The position numbers were made by a program, and so were the translations under genes. The notes beneath the pieces were generated by a model. It was not told the origin of the DNA, ran no database searches, and saw only the letters and a list, made by a program, of their open reading frames with translations. DNA of 64,000 nt from positions 434,001-498,000 of the forward strand of contig NZ_JNXG01000003.1 in NCBI RefSeq assembly GCF_000717025.1. The letters are read 5' to 3'. Origin of the DNA: Streptomyces atroolivaceus. Its GTDB lineage: Bacteria > Actinomycetota > Actinomycetes > Streptomycetales > Streptomycetaceae. This document shows, in pieces, positions 9,319 through 17,911 of the stretch. The number at the start of each line of letters is the position of its first letter. The stretch's first letter is position 1.

Positions 9319-10746
9319 TCAGTCGCGGCGGACCGTGATGGTCGTCCAGGCCCCGACGTGGACCCGGTCCCCGTCCTGGAGCGGGACGGGGACATAGGGC
9401 TGGATCGGGTCCTCGGCACCGTTGAGCGTGGTGCCGTTGGTGGAGTTCTGGTCGACGACGGCCCAACTGCCGTCCGGCTGCTGCACCAGCACGGCGTGCT
9501 GGTGCGAGACGCCCGGGTCCTCGGGCGGCACGGCGAGATCGATGTCGGGGGACTCGCCGGTGCTGTGCCGGCGGCGGCCGATGGTGATCTGGCTGCCGTT
9601 GAGCGGGAGGTGCTGCTCCGGAGAGTACGCGGGCAGGTTGAGCCCGGTCGCCTCCGGACCGCTGCGCTGCATCATCGCCAGGAAGTAGTCGCGGTCCGGG
9701 GCGATCACGGCAGACCAACTGCCAGGCCCCTGGTCCCTTCCACCCTGGGCTGGGCCTTGGCCGGGCCCCTGACCGGGGAACTGCTGCTGCGGCGCCTGGG
9801 AAGCCTGAGGCCCCTGCGGCGTCTGCGGCCCCTGCTGGAAGGCCTGCGGAGGCTGCTGCTGCGAGGGCGGCGGCAGCATCCAGTCGTCACCCCCACCGGG
9901 CTGCGGCGCCTGGGGCCGCTGGGGCGCCGGAGGTGCGGACTGCTGCTGGAACGAAGGCGGGGGAGGCGGCCCCTGCCGCGACGGCTCGAACGGCGACGGA
10001 GGCCCCGCCTGCGGGCCGGGGCCGTGCGGTGCCTGTTCCTGTGGTGCCTGTCCCTGCGGGCCGGGTCCCTGCGGGCCGGGGCCGTGCGGGGCCTGTCGCT
10101 GCGGGCCGGGTCCCTGCGGACCGGGGCCGTTCTCGCCAGGGGCCTGCAGGCCCGGCCGTCCCTGCGGATCGAACTGCGGCGGGGGACCCTGCCGGCCCTG
10201 CGCCTCGAAGGGGGACGGCGACTGCTGCTGGAACGACGGCGGAGGCGGCGGCCCCTGCTGGAAGGAGGGCGGGGGCGGCGGCGGACCAGGGCGGCCGCCC
10301 TCCTCCGACGAGAGCGGCTCCGCCGGCCGGTTCATCTGTGAGGGCCGGGAGCTCTGGTACTCGAACGAGTCCCGCTGCTGTTGCTGCTGCGGCGGACCCT
10401 GCTGCGCCTGGAAGCCGGGCGGCAGATTCAGGCCGGGCGCCGGGCCGCCGCCCTGCGGGGCCAGCGGCGTGTACGACGTCGCCGTGTTCGTGAGGAAGTT
10501 CCAGCGGCACTCCTCGCAGTACGGCGCCATCGCCTCACGCGGGGTGCGGCACTGCGGGCAGAGCTCGGCCTGTGCGGTCGGCTCCCCGGTGCCGGGACCG
10601 TGGGGGTAGCCGTAACCGCGCGCGGGGGGCGGAGGAGGCGGCGGCGGGACCGCGCCCGTGGGCGCGCCCGTCCCGGCCATGCGGTGTCCGCAGACCTCGC
10701 ACCAGTCCTCGGAACCCGACTGGTGTCCGTTCGGGCAGGTCGGCAT
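9319..10746 (-). CDS. FHA-domain protein with N-terminal zinc ribbons and Pro/Gln-rich linker
   Basis: 475 residues. The N-terminus has CPNGH...CEVCGH (C4, H8, C16, C19) and, near residues 60-80, CPQC...CEEC, i.e. two zinc-ribbon-like modules. A disordered linker of about 250 residues follows, rich in Pro, Gln and Gly with repeated PQGPGPQ units. The last ~95 residues are a complete FHA domain (GRRRHS, VSHQHAVL, NSTNGTTLNG), which reads phosphothreonine. It is the last gene of the PknG module and the obvious candidate reader or substrate. Unlike mycobacterial GarA it has no short N-terminal Thr-Thr phosphosite before the FHA; phosphosites, if any, would be elsewhere. Start at 10746 is set by a GGGGGA site and the first Cys module. 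Confidence 0.9.
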   Translation of the reverse strand: MPTCPNGHQSGSEDWCEVCGHRMAGTGAPTGAVPPPPPPPPARGYGYPHGPGTGEPTAQAELCPQCRTPREAMAPYCEECRWNFLTNTATSYTPLAPQGGGPAPGLNLPPGFQAQQGPPQQQQQRDSFEYQSSRPSQMNRPAEPLSSEEGGRPGPPPPPPSFQQGPPPPPSFQQQSPSPFEAQGRQGPPPQFDPQGRPGLQAPGENGPGPQGPGPQRQAPHGPGPQGPGPQGQAPQEQAPHGPGPQAGPPSPFEPSRQGPPPPPSFQQQSAPPAPQRPQAPQPGGGDDWMLPPPSQQQPPQAFQQGPQTPQGPQASQAPQQQFPGQGPGQGPAQGGRDQGPGSWSAVIAPDRDYFLAMMQRSGPEATGLNLPAYSPEQHLPLNGSQITIGRRRHSTGESPDIDLAVPPEDPGVSHQHAVLVQQPDGSWAVVDQNSTNGTTLNGAEDPIQPYVPVPLQDGDRVHVGAWTTITVRRD

Positions 10747-10857
10747 GTCGGCGCTTCCCCCTCTCCTCGTCCGGCCCGGAGGCCGCCATGCTTGTCGGTG
10801 CACCGTCCGGTCGGCCGGGGCGGCTCTCCGAACGATGGTGGGTTGTCGTTCGAGTCG

Positions 10858-12222
10858 CTATTTCTTGACGCGAACCGTCTTGGTCGAGCGCGTTTCGAGT
10901 GTCATCTCGTCCGCTTCCGCGACCCTCGCTTTCAGTCGCACAGTACCGGTCGCCGCGTCGACGACGTCGACCACCTTCGAAAGCAGCTTCGCAGTATCCG
11001 CGTTTCCGGAGGCCGACGCGAGCTGCACCGCGCGGCCCAGTTTCGCCGTCGCTCCGTCGAAGTCTCCCGATTTACGCGCATCCAGTCCCTGCTGGATGAC
11101 TTGCGCCAGTTCCGCCTGTCCTGTGTAGTGCGCCACCTGGGGGTTGATCGAGGTGGACGCGGCCATGTCGTCCGTCCAGACGGCGCGTACGAGGCCCTGG
11201 GAGAGGGTCTGCGGGACGCCGCCGGCCGACGGGGACGGGGGCAGGATCAGCGAGACCCGGGCCGCCAGCATCTCCTGGCCGATCCCGGCCTCCGGGACCC
11301 TGACGCACACGTGGTAGTCCCGGGACTCGTCACCCCAGGAGCCGGTCGGATAGTCGCCCGCGCGCGGCCCCGCCTCGGTGCGGCGACCGCTCAGGTCGGC
11401 GACCGTGGGGGCGACCTGCTTGACGAACACGATCTCGGCACCGACGGGCGTCCAGAGCCGCAGAGCGACGTCCGCGACCTCCTTGCCCATCGCGTTCTCC
11501 ATCATCCGTGTGAAGTCCGCGGCGAGGCCTGCCGGATCGGCCACGATGTCGGCCGATCCGAGCAGGGAGCCGGCGATCTCTGTGACCTCTTTCACCTCCC
11601 AGTCGGTGCCGACCCCTCTCGCGTCACAGGTGAACCGGCCCGCACAGGAGTCCAGAGCGGCCCGGAGGTCCTCCGGGGACTCGTGTTCGTTGCGCCCGTC
11701 GGTGAGGAGGATGCCGTGCCGGATGTCCACCTCGGCGGCCCCGAGCAGACGGTCGGCCAGGCGCAGCCAGGTCCCGATCGCGGTACCCCCGCCCGCACTC
11801 AGCCTGCGCAGGGCCTCCTTCGCCTGGGCCTTGGTCTGCGGGCCTGCCGTCGCCAGCCGCCCGTTGCCCGGGTACACGTCGTCGGCCACATGCGTTCCCG
11901 CGACCACGGCGAATCGCGTGCCGTCGCGCAGCGTGTCGATGGCCGCCGCCGTCGCGTCGCGTGCGTTGCGCATCTTCGTCGGGGGGTAGTCCATCGACCC
12001 CGAACAGTCGACCATGAGCACGACGGCGGCGGCGGGAGCCCGCCCCGGGACGCGCGCGGACGCCGGGGCACCGGCGGCCAGCGGCACGCCGCCGGTCGTC
12101 CCCCCGCCGGTGGACGTGACGGTGACGATCGCGTTGACGTCGCGGCCGCCCTCGGGCAGGAACTCGTTCTGGTACACCTCGACGGAGAACTGCGGCACGC
12201 TGGACTTGGAGAAGTTGGCCAT
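10858..12222 (-). CDS. VWA-domain protein of the PknG signalling module
   Basis: 454 residues, no signal peptide, so cytosolic. A beta-rich segment (SVEVYQNEFLPEGGRDVNAI) leads into a von Willebrand A domain with an intact MIDAS (DCSGSMD near residue 80, then a conserved Thr region and a later Asp in LLTDGRNEHESPEDL). C-terminal to the VWA are beta-sandwich-like strands (VADVALRLWTPVGAEIVFVK) and a helical tail (AELAQVIQQGLDARKSGDFDGA). VWA proteins act as metal-dependent protein-binding scaffolds. Start ATG at 12222 has AAGGAG nine bases upstream. It lies between the phosphatase and the FHA gene, which suggests that it assembles with them. Precise function unknown. Confidence 0.88.
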   Translation of the reverse strand: MANFSKSSVPQFSVEVYQNEFLPEGGRDVNAIVTVTSTGGGTTGGVPLAAGAPASARVPGRAPAAAVVLMVDCSGSMDYPPTKMRNARDATAAAIDTLRDGTRFAVVAGTHVADDVYPGNGRLATAGPQTKAQAKEALRRLSAGGGTAIGTWLRLADRLLGAAEVDIRHGILLTDGRNEHESPEDLRAALDSCAGRFTCDARGVGTDWEVKEVTEIAGSLLGSADIVADPAGLAADFTRMMENAMGKEVADVALRLWTPVGAEIVFVKQVAPTVADLSGRRTEAGPRAGDYPTGSWGDESRDYHVCVRVPEAGIGQEMLAARVSLILPPSPSAGGVPQTLSQGLVRAVWTDDMAASTSINPQVAHYTGQAELAQVIQQGLDARKSGDFDGATAKLGRAVQLASASGNADTAKLLSKVVDVVDAATGTVRLKARVAEADEMTLETRSTKTVRVKK

Positions 12223-12292
12223 CTGATCGGCTCCTTGAGGCTCCACATGAGTCAGACGAAGAGAGACGTGCGGTCAGGATCCGGGTCGCGGA

Positions 12293-12356
12293 ACGCGGAC
12301 GCGGGGTGCGGGCGGGAAGGTGACGCGGACGCGGGGTTGCGGGGTGCGGGCGGGAA
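12293..12356 (-). repeat. Imperfect direct repeat between phosphatase and VWA genes
   Basis: Two copies of a 26-base element starting ACGCGGACGCGGGG and ending GTGCGGGCGGGAA, at 12293-12318 and 12323-12356; the second carries an 8-base insertion. It occupies most of the 181-base gap between the PP2C and VWA genes, the longest gap in the operon. It could hold an internal promoter or be a duplicated spacer; no motif decides this. Confidence 0.6.
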
Positions 12357-12403
12357 CGTACAGGGCGGTCCGCCGGGCAGGGCGCCGGCGGACCGAGTGC
12401 GGC

Positions 12404-13777
12404 TCAGGCCGATCCTGCCCCTCGTGCCGTCACGGCGAACGGCAGCAGCGCCACTGTTACGTTGTCGTGGCCCCCACCGTCGAGCGCGTGGCCGACCAGC
12501 ACCTGGGCGCCGTGCAGGGGGCGTTCGTGGGCCTCGGGCGGAACGGCCGCGGCCATCTCCGCCGCCGCCTCCGCGTAGTTCCACAGGCCGTCGGTGCACA
12601 CCACCACCAGACCGGGCCTGTCCGGCTTGAAGGACGCGGTGTGCGGCTCCAGTTCGTACGCGTCGGCGCCGAGCCACCCCGTGATGGCGTGCGCGCGCTC
12701 GTCGGCGTAGGCCTCCGCCTCGTTCATCAGACCCGCCGCCACCATCTGCGCGGCCCAGGAGTCGTCCTCCGTGAGCCGGGCCGGCGGGTTGGAGCGGTCC
12801 TCGGGGACCCAGTAGACACGGCTGTCGCCGACCCAGCCGACGACGAGCAGACCGCCTGCCATGATCGCGCCCACCAGGGTGCAGGCCGGGGCGTTCTGAT
12901 GGCGGTGCTGATCGTGCTCCATCGCCTGACCGGGGTCCTGCGCGAGCGCGTTGACGGCTTCGGACGCGGCCAGGATCGCCTCGTGCATCGCCTGCTGGGG
13001 ATGTGCTCCGCGGGGAAGCGACTCCAGCAGTGACTCGTTGGCGGCACTCGCCGCCGCGGCCGATGCCTCGTCGGGGCGGCTCGCCGACGAGACGCCGTCG
13101 CACACGATCGCGACGACGGCGGGTGAGCCGTCCGGCAGGGCGGTGCAGGACACCGCGAACGAGTCCTCGTTGCGGTGGTGGCGCAGGCCCCGGTCGCTGA
13201 CCGCCGCGACCCCGCCCAGCTCCTCCTCCATGTGGTCGCGCTCGCGGGGCTGGGCGTGGCCGCAGTTCTCGCAGTAGCCGTCGGTGTCCACCCGGCCCGA
13301 GCGGCAGGCGACGCAGACCTTGGCGCCAGCAGCCGAGGCGCCGGCGGGGGCGTGCTCCACCGTACGGGGGTCCGGCGCGGCCAGTTCGAAGTCGCCCGGG
13401 ACGTCGTCCGGAGCACCTGGCGGGGAGCCCACCGGAGCGCCCGGCTCGTCGAAGCGGACAGCCGCCCGCTCCCCGGAGACCAGGGGCCTGCCGCCCGAGT
13501 CCACGCCCGGCAGGTCGGCCGGGCGGTGCGTGGGAGCCGACCGGTCGGAGCCGTCCGTCCCGGCGGCGGGAGGCCACTCCACGGGAGCGGCGGAGGGCTC
13601 CGCCGCACCCTGCGCGGGCACCGTGATGGCGACCGTCGGACGGTCGCCGGGCGGCGCCGGCACGGCCGAGAGGTCGTACCCGCACGCTCCGCAGAACAGG
13701 TCTCCCGGCTCCAGCGGTTCCTCACAGCTGGGGCACCCCGGCAAGGAGGCCTGCTGGTGGCTCTGTGACATCTTCAC
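12404..13777 (-). CDS. PP2C-family Ser/Thr phosphatase with two N-terminal zinc ribbons
   Basis: 457 residues. N-terminal ribbon C15-x2-C18...C29-x2-C32 (CPSC...CGAC), an acidic/Pro-rich linker, a second ribbon CVAC...CENC near 150-170, then a full PP2C domain: RHHRNED, metal-binding CDGVSS, VGDSRVYW, CTDGLWNY and GHDNVTV. All Asp ligands of the PPM metal centre are present, so it should be active on phospho-Ser/Thr with Mn/Mg. The frame starts at a GTG (13777) overlapping the pknG stop as GTGA; an ATG two codons in (13771) is the alternative. Its place directly after pknG makes it the likely opposing phosphatase of the same pathway. Confidence 0.92.
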   Translation of the reverse strand: MKMSQSHQQASLPGCPSCEEPLEPGDLFCGACGYDLSAVPAPPGDRPTVAITVPAQGAAEPSAAPVEWPPAAGTDGSDRSAPTHRPADLPGVDSGGRPLVSGERAAVRFDEPGAPVGSPPGAPDDVPGDFELAAPDPRTVEHAPAGASAAGAKVCVACRSGRVDTDGYCENCGHAQPRERDHMEEELGGVAAVSDRGLRHHRNEDSFAVSCTALPDGSPAVVAIVCDGVSSASRPDEASAAAASAANESLLESLPRGAHPQQAMHEAILAASEAVNALAQDPGQAMEHDQHRHQNAPACTLVGAIMAGGLLVVGWVGDSRVYWVPEDRSNPPARLTEDDSWAAQMVAAGLMNEAEAYADERAHAITGWLGADAYELEPHTASFKPDRPGLVVVCTDGLWNYAEAAAEMAAAVPPEAHERPLHGAQVLVGHALDGGGHDNVTVALLPFAVTARGAGSA

Positions 13778-16530
13778 ACCCAGGTCCGGGGGCGGAGACG
13801 GTTGGCCCGCTCCACCAGTTCGATCCTCTCGTCGCCCCGCTGCGCGAGCCGGGCGAGCATCCTGTACGAGCGTTCGAGACCGAACCTGAGGCCCCGCTCG
13901 TCCAGCTCGCTGCCCAGCACCTTCCTCGGACCCGCGGTCGCGGGGGAGGCCGGTACCGCCGGCTGAGCCGTGGGACTACCGGAGAGTACCCAGTCAAGTG
14001 CCGTACCCAGAACCTCGGTCGACAACTGTTCACGTCTCACCGCGTCCAGGCCGTATCCCTGGAGCGCCGTCACCTGGTCGGCCGCGGCGGACAGATCGTC
14101 GACGAGGGGCTCGTGCGGGGACCGTTCACGGAGCCGCGCCCGCACCGCGGCCACCCGGGCCGCCGTGTAGTGGATCGACGACTCGGGTACGGACTCCAGG
14201 GTGCGCACCGCCGCTACCCGGTCACCGGCCGCGATCTGCACGCGGGCCAGACCGAACGCCGAACTGACGAAGCCCGGGTCGGTCGTCCACACCAGACGGT
14301 AGTACTCCGCGGCGTTGTCCAACTGCCCCAGCACCTCCGCGCAGACACCCAGGGCGAGCTTCGGCGCGGGCTCGCCGGGGAAGGCGTCGTAGACCGCGTC
14401 GAAGGACAGCGCGGCGGCCTCGTTGTCACCGGTCACCAGCGAGGTGATCCCGCGGTACCAGACGACCCGCCAGTCATCGGGGTGCTCGGCCTCCACCGCT
14501 GTCAGCGCCCGCGAGGCGGATCCGGTCTCGCCCATCTCCAGCCGGGCACGGAGTTCTCGCAGCCGGGTCTCGAGCGAGGCGGCGGGCACGGAGTGCAGGG
14601 CGGAGAGCAACTCCGCGGGCGCCGAGGCCATCACCCCCGCGAGGAACCCCGCGTTCGGGTCGTTCGGGTCGACCCGGGGGACCGGCAGGGCCAGCGAGGT
14701 CGCCCGCGCGTCGAACGCGGCGAGCCGGGGGCCGGTGCCCGCGTACGCCGCCGGGGGCGCCCCGGCGGCCTGGGCCGCCGCGCGGGGGGCCGGAACCGGA
14801 ACCGCCGCCCGGGACCGCGCGTACGGCGACGCGCCGCCCGCGGCCCCGCCTCCTGTGCTGCCCTGGACATGGGTGTCCGGGGCGTACAGCGGACCGGCGC
14901 CGGCGGACGCGGCGGGGAGAGCGGGCGCGACGGCGGGGGCGCCCGTCAGGGCCGTGGCGGGGAGGACCGCTGCCGTGGAGGCGGCCCCGCGGCGGCGTCC
15001 GAAGCGTCCCGTGCCTCCGGACGGGCCCGTCCGGACGCCGAGCCGTGACACCTCGTCGGTCAGCTCGGCGAACAAGGCCGTGTCCGTCACGCGCATCTCC
15101 ACACCGAACAGCGTCGAGAGCGCCGGGCGCGGACGCCCCGTCTGCAGGGCCACCACCTCACGCAGCACACCCGTCAGCTGCTCCGCCATCTCCGCGGCCG
15201 AGGAGAACCGGCGTGCCGGATCGGGGTCCGTGGCGCGCACGAGCAGCCGGTAGAACGACTCGTACCTCCGGAAGACGTCGATGTTGTCAGGATCGGGCAG
15301 CGAGTCGGCGAAGACGTTCGTGTAGCCCTGGAAGTCGAAGGTGAGCACCGCGAGCGTCCGGGCGACCGTGTAGAGGTCGGAGGCCACGGACGGGCCCACC
15401 TCGGCGACCTCGGGCGCCTGGTAGCCGACCGTGCCGTAGATGGCCGACTGGTCGTCGTCCATCCTGCGCACCGCGCCCATGTCGATGAGCTTGAGCTGGT
15501 CCTCGGTCTGGATGGCGTTGTCGACCTTGAAGTCGCAGTACAGCACGTTGCGGCTGTGCAGATGGCCGAGCGCCTCCAGCGCCTCGATCCCGTACGCGCA
15601 GGCCTGCTCGACCGGCAGCGGGTCCCGCTTGCCGGCCGGTGTGCGGCGCTCGTTGGCGATCTCCTTGAGCGACTTCCCGCCGACGTACTCCATCACTATG
15701 TAGCCGTCGAGCGAACCGGTGCGCTGGTCCAGGTGTTCCACGAAGTTGTAGATGCGGACGATGTTGGAGTGCTCGATCTCCGCGAGGAAGCGCCGCTCCG
15801 AGATGGCCGCCGCCATGGCGTCCTGGTCCCCGGTGTCCAGCAGGCCCTTGAGGACCACCCAGCGGTCGGAGACCGCGCGGTCCACCGCGAGATAGACCCA
15901 GCCGAGCCCGCCGTGCGCCAGGCAGCCCGCCACCTCGTACTGCCCGTGGACGATGTCGCCGCCGCGCAGCTTGGGCACGAAGGAGTAGGGGTGACCGCAC
16001 TTGGTGCAGAACCCCTCGGTGCGGCCCGGCCGATCCCCCCGGGCCCGGCCCACCGGCGCACCGCAGTCGGAGCGCGAGCAGAACCGCTTCCGCTCGGGGA
16101 CCTCGGGGTTCGCCATCACCGCGGTGTGGGGGTCGGGCCTCGGTACGTCGGGCACGAGTACGAGTCCCGCGCCCAGCCTGCCGCGCCCCGAGGCGGAGCT
16201 CGTGGAGGTGCCGGAGGAGCGCACCGAGACGGAGCGGGACGTGGAGCTTCCCGACAAGGAGAGGGAGACCCGCCCCGAGACCGAACGCCGGGAGGTCGAC
16301 GAGCGGGACGAGGAGCGCGCGGACGCCTGCGAACCGGTCCGCCGTGAGGTGCTGCCGCTTCCCCCGCTGCCGCTCGCCCTGCCGCCGCCCGCGATGCCGG
16401 TGGGCGGCGAACTCACCATGCCCGTCGGTGACACGACCGGGGCGAGGCCGCAGGTGTCGCAGTACAGCTCGCCTCCGCCCATGTCCTCGTAGCGTCCCTC
16501 GCACGAGGGGCGCTGGCACTCCGTACTCAT
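13774..16530 (-). CDS. pknG: PknG-type Ser/Thr protein kinase with rubredoxin-like and TPR domains
   Basis: 918 residues, about 170 longer than mycobacterial PknG. In order: an extra zinc ribbon (C5-x4-C10, C24-x2-C27); a Ser/Arg-rich disordered stretch (about 60-120); the rubredoxin-like domain (C151-x4-C156, C175-x2-C178, then HPYSFVPKL as in PknG); a kinase domain with Lys228 (VVLKGL), catalytic Asp333 in YCDFKVDN, DMG at 350-352 and GTVGYQAPE; a Pro/Ala linker; and a C-terminal TPR region. In mycobacteria PknG phosphorylates GarA to control glutamate metabolism and is gated by GlnH/GlnX and by redox at its rubredoxin. Start 16530 overlaps the previous stop (ATGA). Confidence 0.94.
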   Translation of the reverse strand: MSTECQRPSCEGRYEDMGGGELYCDTCGLAPVVSPTGMVSSPPTGIAGGGRASGSGGSGSTSRRTGSQASARSSSRSSTSRRSVSGRVSLSLSGSSTSRSVSVRSSGTSTSSASGRGRLGAGLVLVPDVPRPDPHTAVMANPEVPERKRFCSRSDCGAPVGRARGDRPGRTEGFCTKCGHPYSFVPKLRGGDIVHGQYEVAGCLAHGGLGWVYLAVDRAVSDRWVVLKGLLDTGDQDAMAAAISERRFLAEIEHSNIVRIYNFVEHLDQRTGSLDGYIVMEYVGGKSLKEIANERRTPAGKRDPLPVEQACAYGIEALEALGHLHSRNVLYCDFKVDNAIQTEDQLKLIDMGAVRRMDDDQSAIYGTVGYQAPEVAEVGPSVASDLYTVARTLAVLTFDFQGYTNVFADSLPDPDNIDVFRRYESFYRLLVRATDPDPARRFSSAAEMAEQLTGVLREVVALQTGRPRPALSTLFGVEMRVTDTALFAELTDEVSRLGVRTGPSGGTGRFGRRRGAASTAAVLPATALTGAPAVAPALPAASAGAGPLYAPDTHVQGSTGGGAAGGASPYARSRAAVPVPAPRAAAQAAGAPPAAYAGTGPRLAAFDARATSLALPVPRVDPNDPNAGFLAGVMASAPAELLSALHSVPAASLETRLRELRARLEMGETGSASRALTAVEAEHPDDWRVVWYRGITSLVTGDNEAAALSFDAVYDAFPGEPAPKLALGVCAEVLGQLDNAAEYYRLVWTTDPGFVSSAFGLARVQIAAGDRVAAVRTLESVPESSIHYTAARVAAVRARLRERSPHEPLVDDLSAAADQVTALQGYGLDAVRREQLSTEVLGTALDWVLSGSPTAQPAVPASPATAGPRKVLGSELDERGLRFGLERSYRMLARLAQRGDERIELVERANRLRPRTWV

Positions 16531-17864
16531 GGTGTCTCCCCCTGTCCGTCGTGCTCGCCCGCCGGGCGCGGTGCCAGCAGGTCGGTGGCGGCCTGCTGGT
16601 AGCGCAGCACCGCCTGTTCGGCGACGCGCAGATCGCACGGGGCGCTCCACAGCCTCCGGCGGGCCGCGTCGTACCGCTCGATCAGGAGCGGGTCCTCCGC
16701 CAGGCCGTGCCGGGCCACCTTCGCCTTGTACGCGTCCAGCCTGCCGCGCAGCTCAGCCCGGACCGCGAGCGGCGCGGTGACGGACGTCAGCGAGTCACGG
16801 GCGCGCAGCAGTTCGTCCTCGGCCTCCCGCTCCAGCGACTCGAGCAGCGGCGACAGCCGGTTCCACTGGGCGTGCCTGCGGTACTCGGAGGCGGTGGCCA
16901 GCCGCTCGTGCAGCGCGGTCGGAGGCCCGCTGACGGCGGGCACCTCCGACGCGGCGATCTTGGCGAGCACCTCGCCGCGCGCCAACCGGGCCTCGGCGAG
17001 CGTACGGTTCGCGCGCGACAGCAGGTCACGCACCTGGAGCAGGCGGTGCTCGGCGTCCTGCCGGACCGCCAGCACCGCCTCGATCTCCCGGCGCACCTCC
17101 TCCAGCGCGCGGGCCGCACGGTCGTAGCGCGTGGTGTCGGGCCGCCCTCCGCCGGGCGCGGCACTGCCGGGGCCCGGGAGCCAGAACGCCAGCGGATCCG
17201 AGATCACCTGCTCCCGCAGCAAGGCCAGCTCCTCGGCGATCGACTCCAGGTCGTCACCGGCCGGATGCTCACCGGGCCGCACCCCCACCGAGTGCGCCAG
17301 CGAGCCGGTGCGGCGCAGCTCGGCGGCCAGCAGGTCTATCCGGGCGGGCAGCGCCGACCATACGGAGTCCGACGCGAGGATCATGTCCAGCGCCTGGGCG
17401 TACAGGTCGTTCATCCGGGCGACCAGCTCCTCCAGCGTGAACCGCTCGGAGAGCCGGGCCGGACGGGTGAGCGAGACGCCCGGTCCGGCGGCTCCCTGGT
17501 CCGCCACGGTCACACCGTCGCCGCGCAGCAGGTCGGTCAGGGCCACCAGGTCGCTCCTGCCGGGGTAGCGGCGCCTGGCCCGGATCTCACGGGCCGAGGC
17601 CAGCGCCCCGGCGTAGGCGTCGAAGTACCGCCAGAGCAGCGTGATCGACCGCTTGGTGGAGCCCCAGCGCTCCTTGGTGACACCGGCCAGCGTGGCGCCC
17701 TCCAGGAGCCGGCGGCCGGCATGTTCCTCCAGGGCGAGGAGCGAGGACTCGATGGCCTCGTGTTCCGCACCGAGCCGGGCCAGCGTACGGTCCGCCTCGT
17801 CCCGGTTCATGACCGGGTCGGGGGGCCTCCCCGCGAAGCTGGGGAAGGAACCCGCGACGCCCAT
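16527..17864 (-). CDS. Coiled-coil protein of unknown function between glnH and pknG
   Basis: 445 residues, predicted almost wholly alpha-helical, with many heptad-like Leu/Ala/Glu stretches (ADRTLARLGAEHEAIESSLL; ALEEVRREIEAVLAVRQDAE; LESLEREAEDELLRARDSL). No signal peptide or membrane span, so cytosolic. I do not recognise a named family. It is locked into the signalling operon: its stop overlaps the pknG start, and glnH ends about 48 bases upstream of its start. A coiled-coil adaptor linking the membrane sensor to the kinase is a reasonable inference, not shown by the sequence. Start ATG 17864 has GGAGAGG upstream. The mycobacterial pknG-glnH-glnX operon has no gene at this position. Confidence 0.82.
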   Translation of the reverse strand: MGVAGSFPSFAGRPPDPVMNRDEADRTLARLGAEHEAIESSLLALEEHAGRRLLEGATLAGVTKERWGSTKRSITLLWRYFDAYAGALASAREIRARRRYPGRSDLVALTDLLRGDGVTVADQGAAGPGVSLTRPARLSERFTLEELVARMNDLYAQALDMILASDSVWSALPARIDLLAAELRRTGSLAHSVGVRPGEHPAGDDLESIAEELALLREQVISDPLAFWLPGPGSAAPGGGRPDTTRYDRAARALEEVRREIEAVLAVRQDAEHRLLQVRDLLSRANRTLAEARLARGEVLAKIAASEVPAVSGPPTALHERLATASEYRRHAQWNRLSPLLESLEREAEDELLRARDSLTSVTAPLAVRAELRGRLDAYKAKVARHGLAEDPLLIERYDAARRRLWSAPCDLRVAEQAVLRYQQAATDLLAPRPAGEHDGQGETP

Positions 17865-17911
17865 CGATCACCTCTCCGCTCGTTCCGCCGGGCCCGGGGG
17901 CCCGGGCAGGC

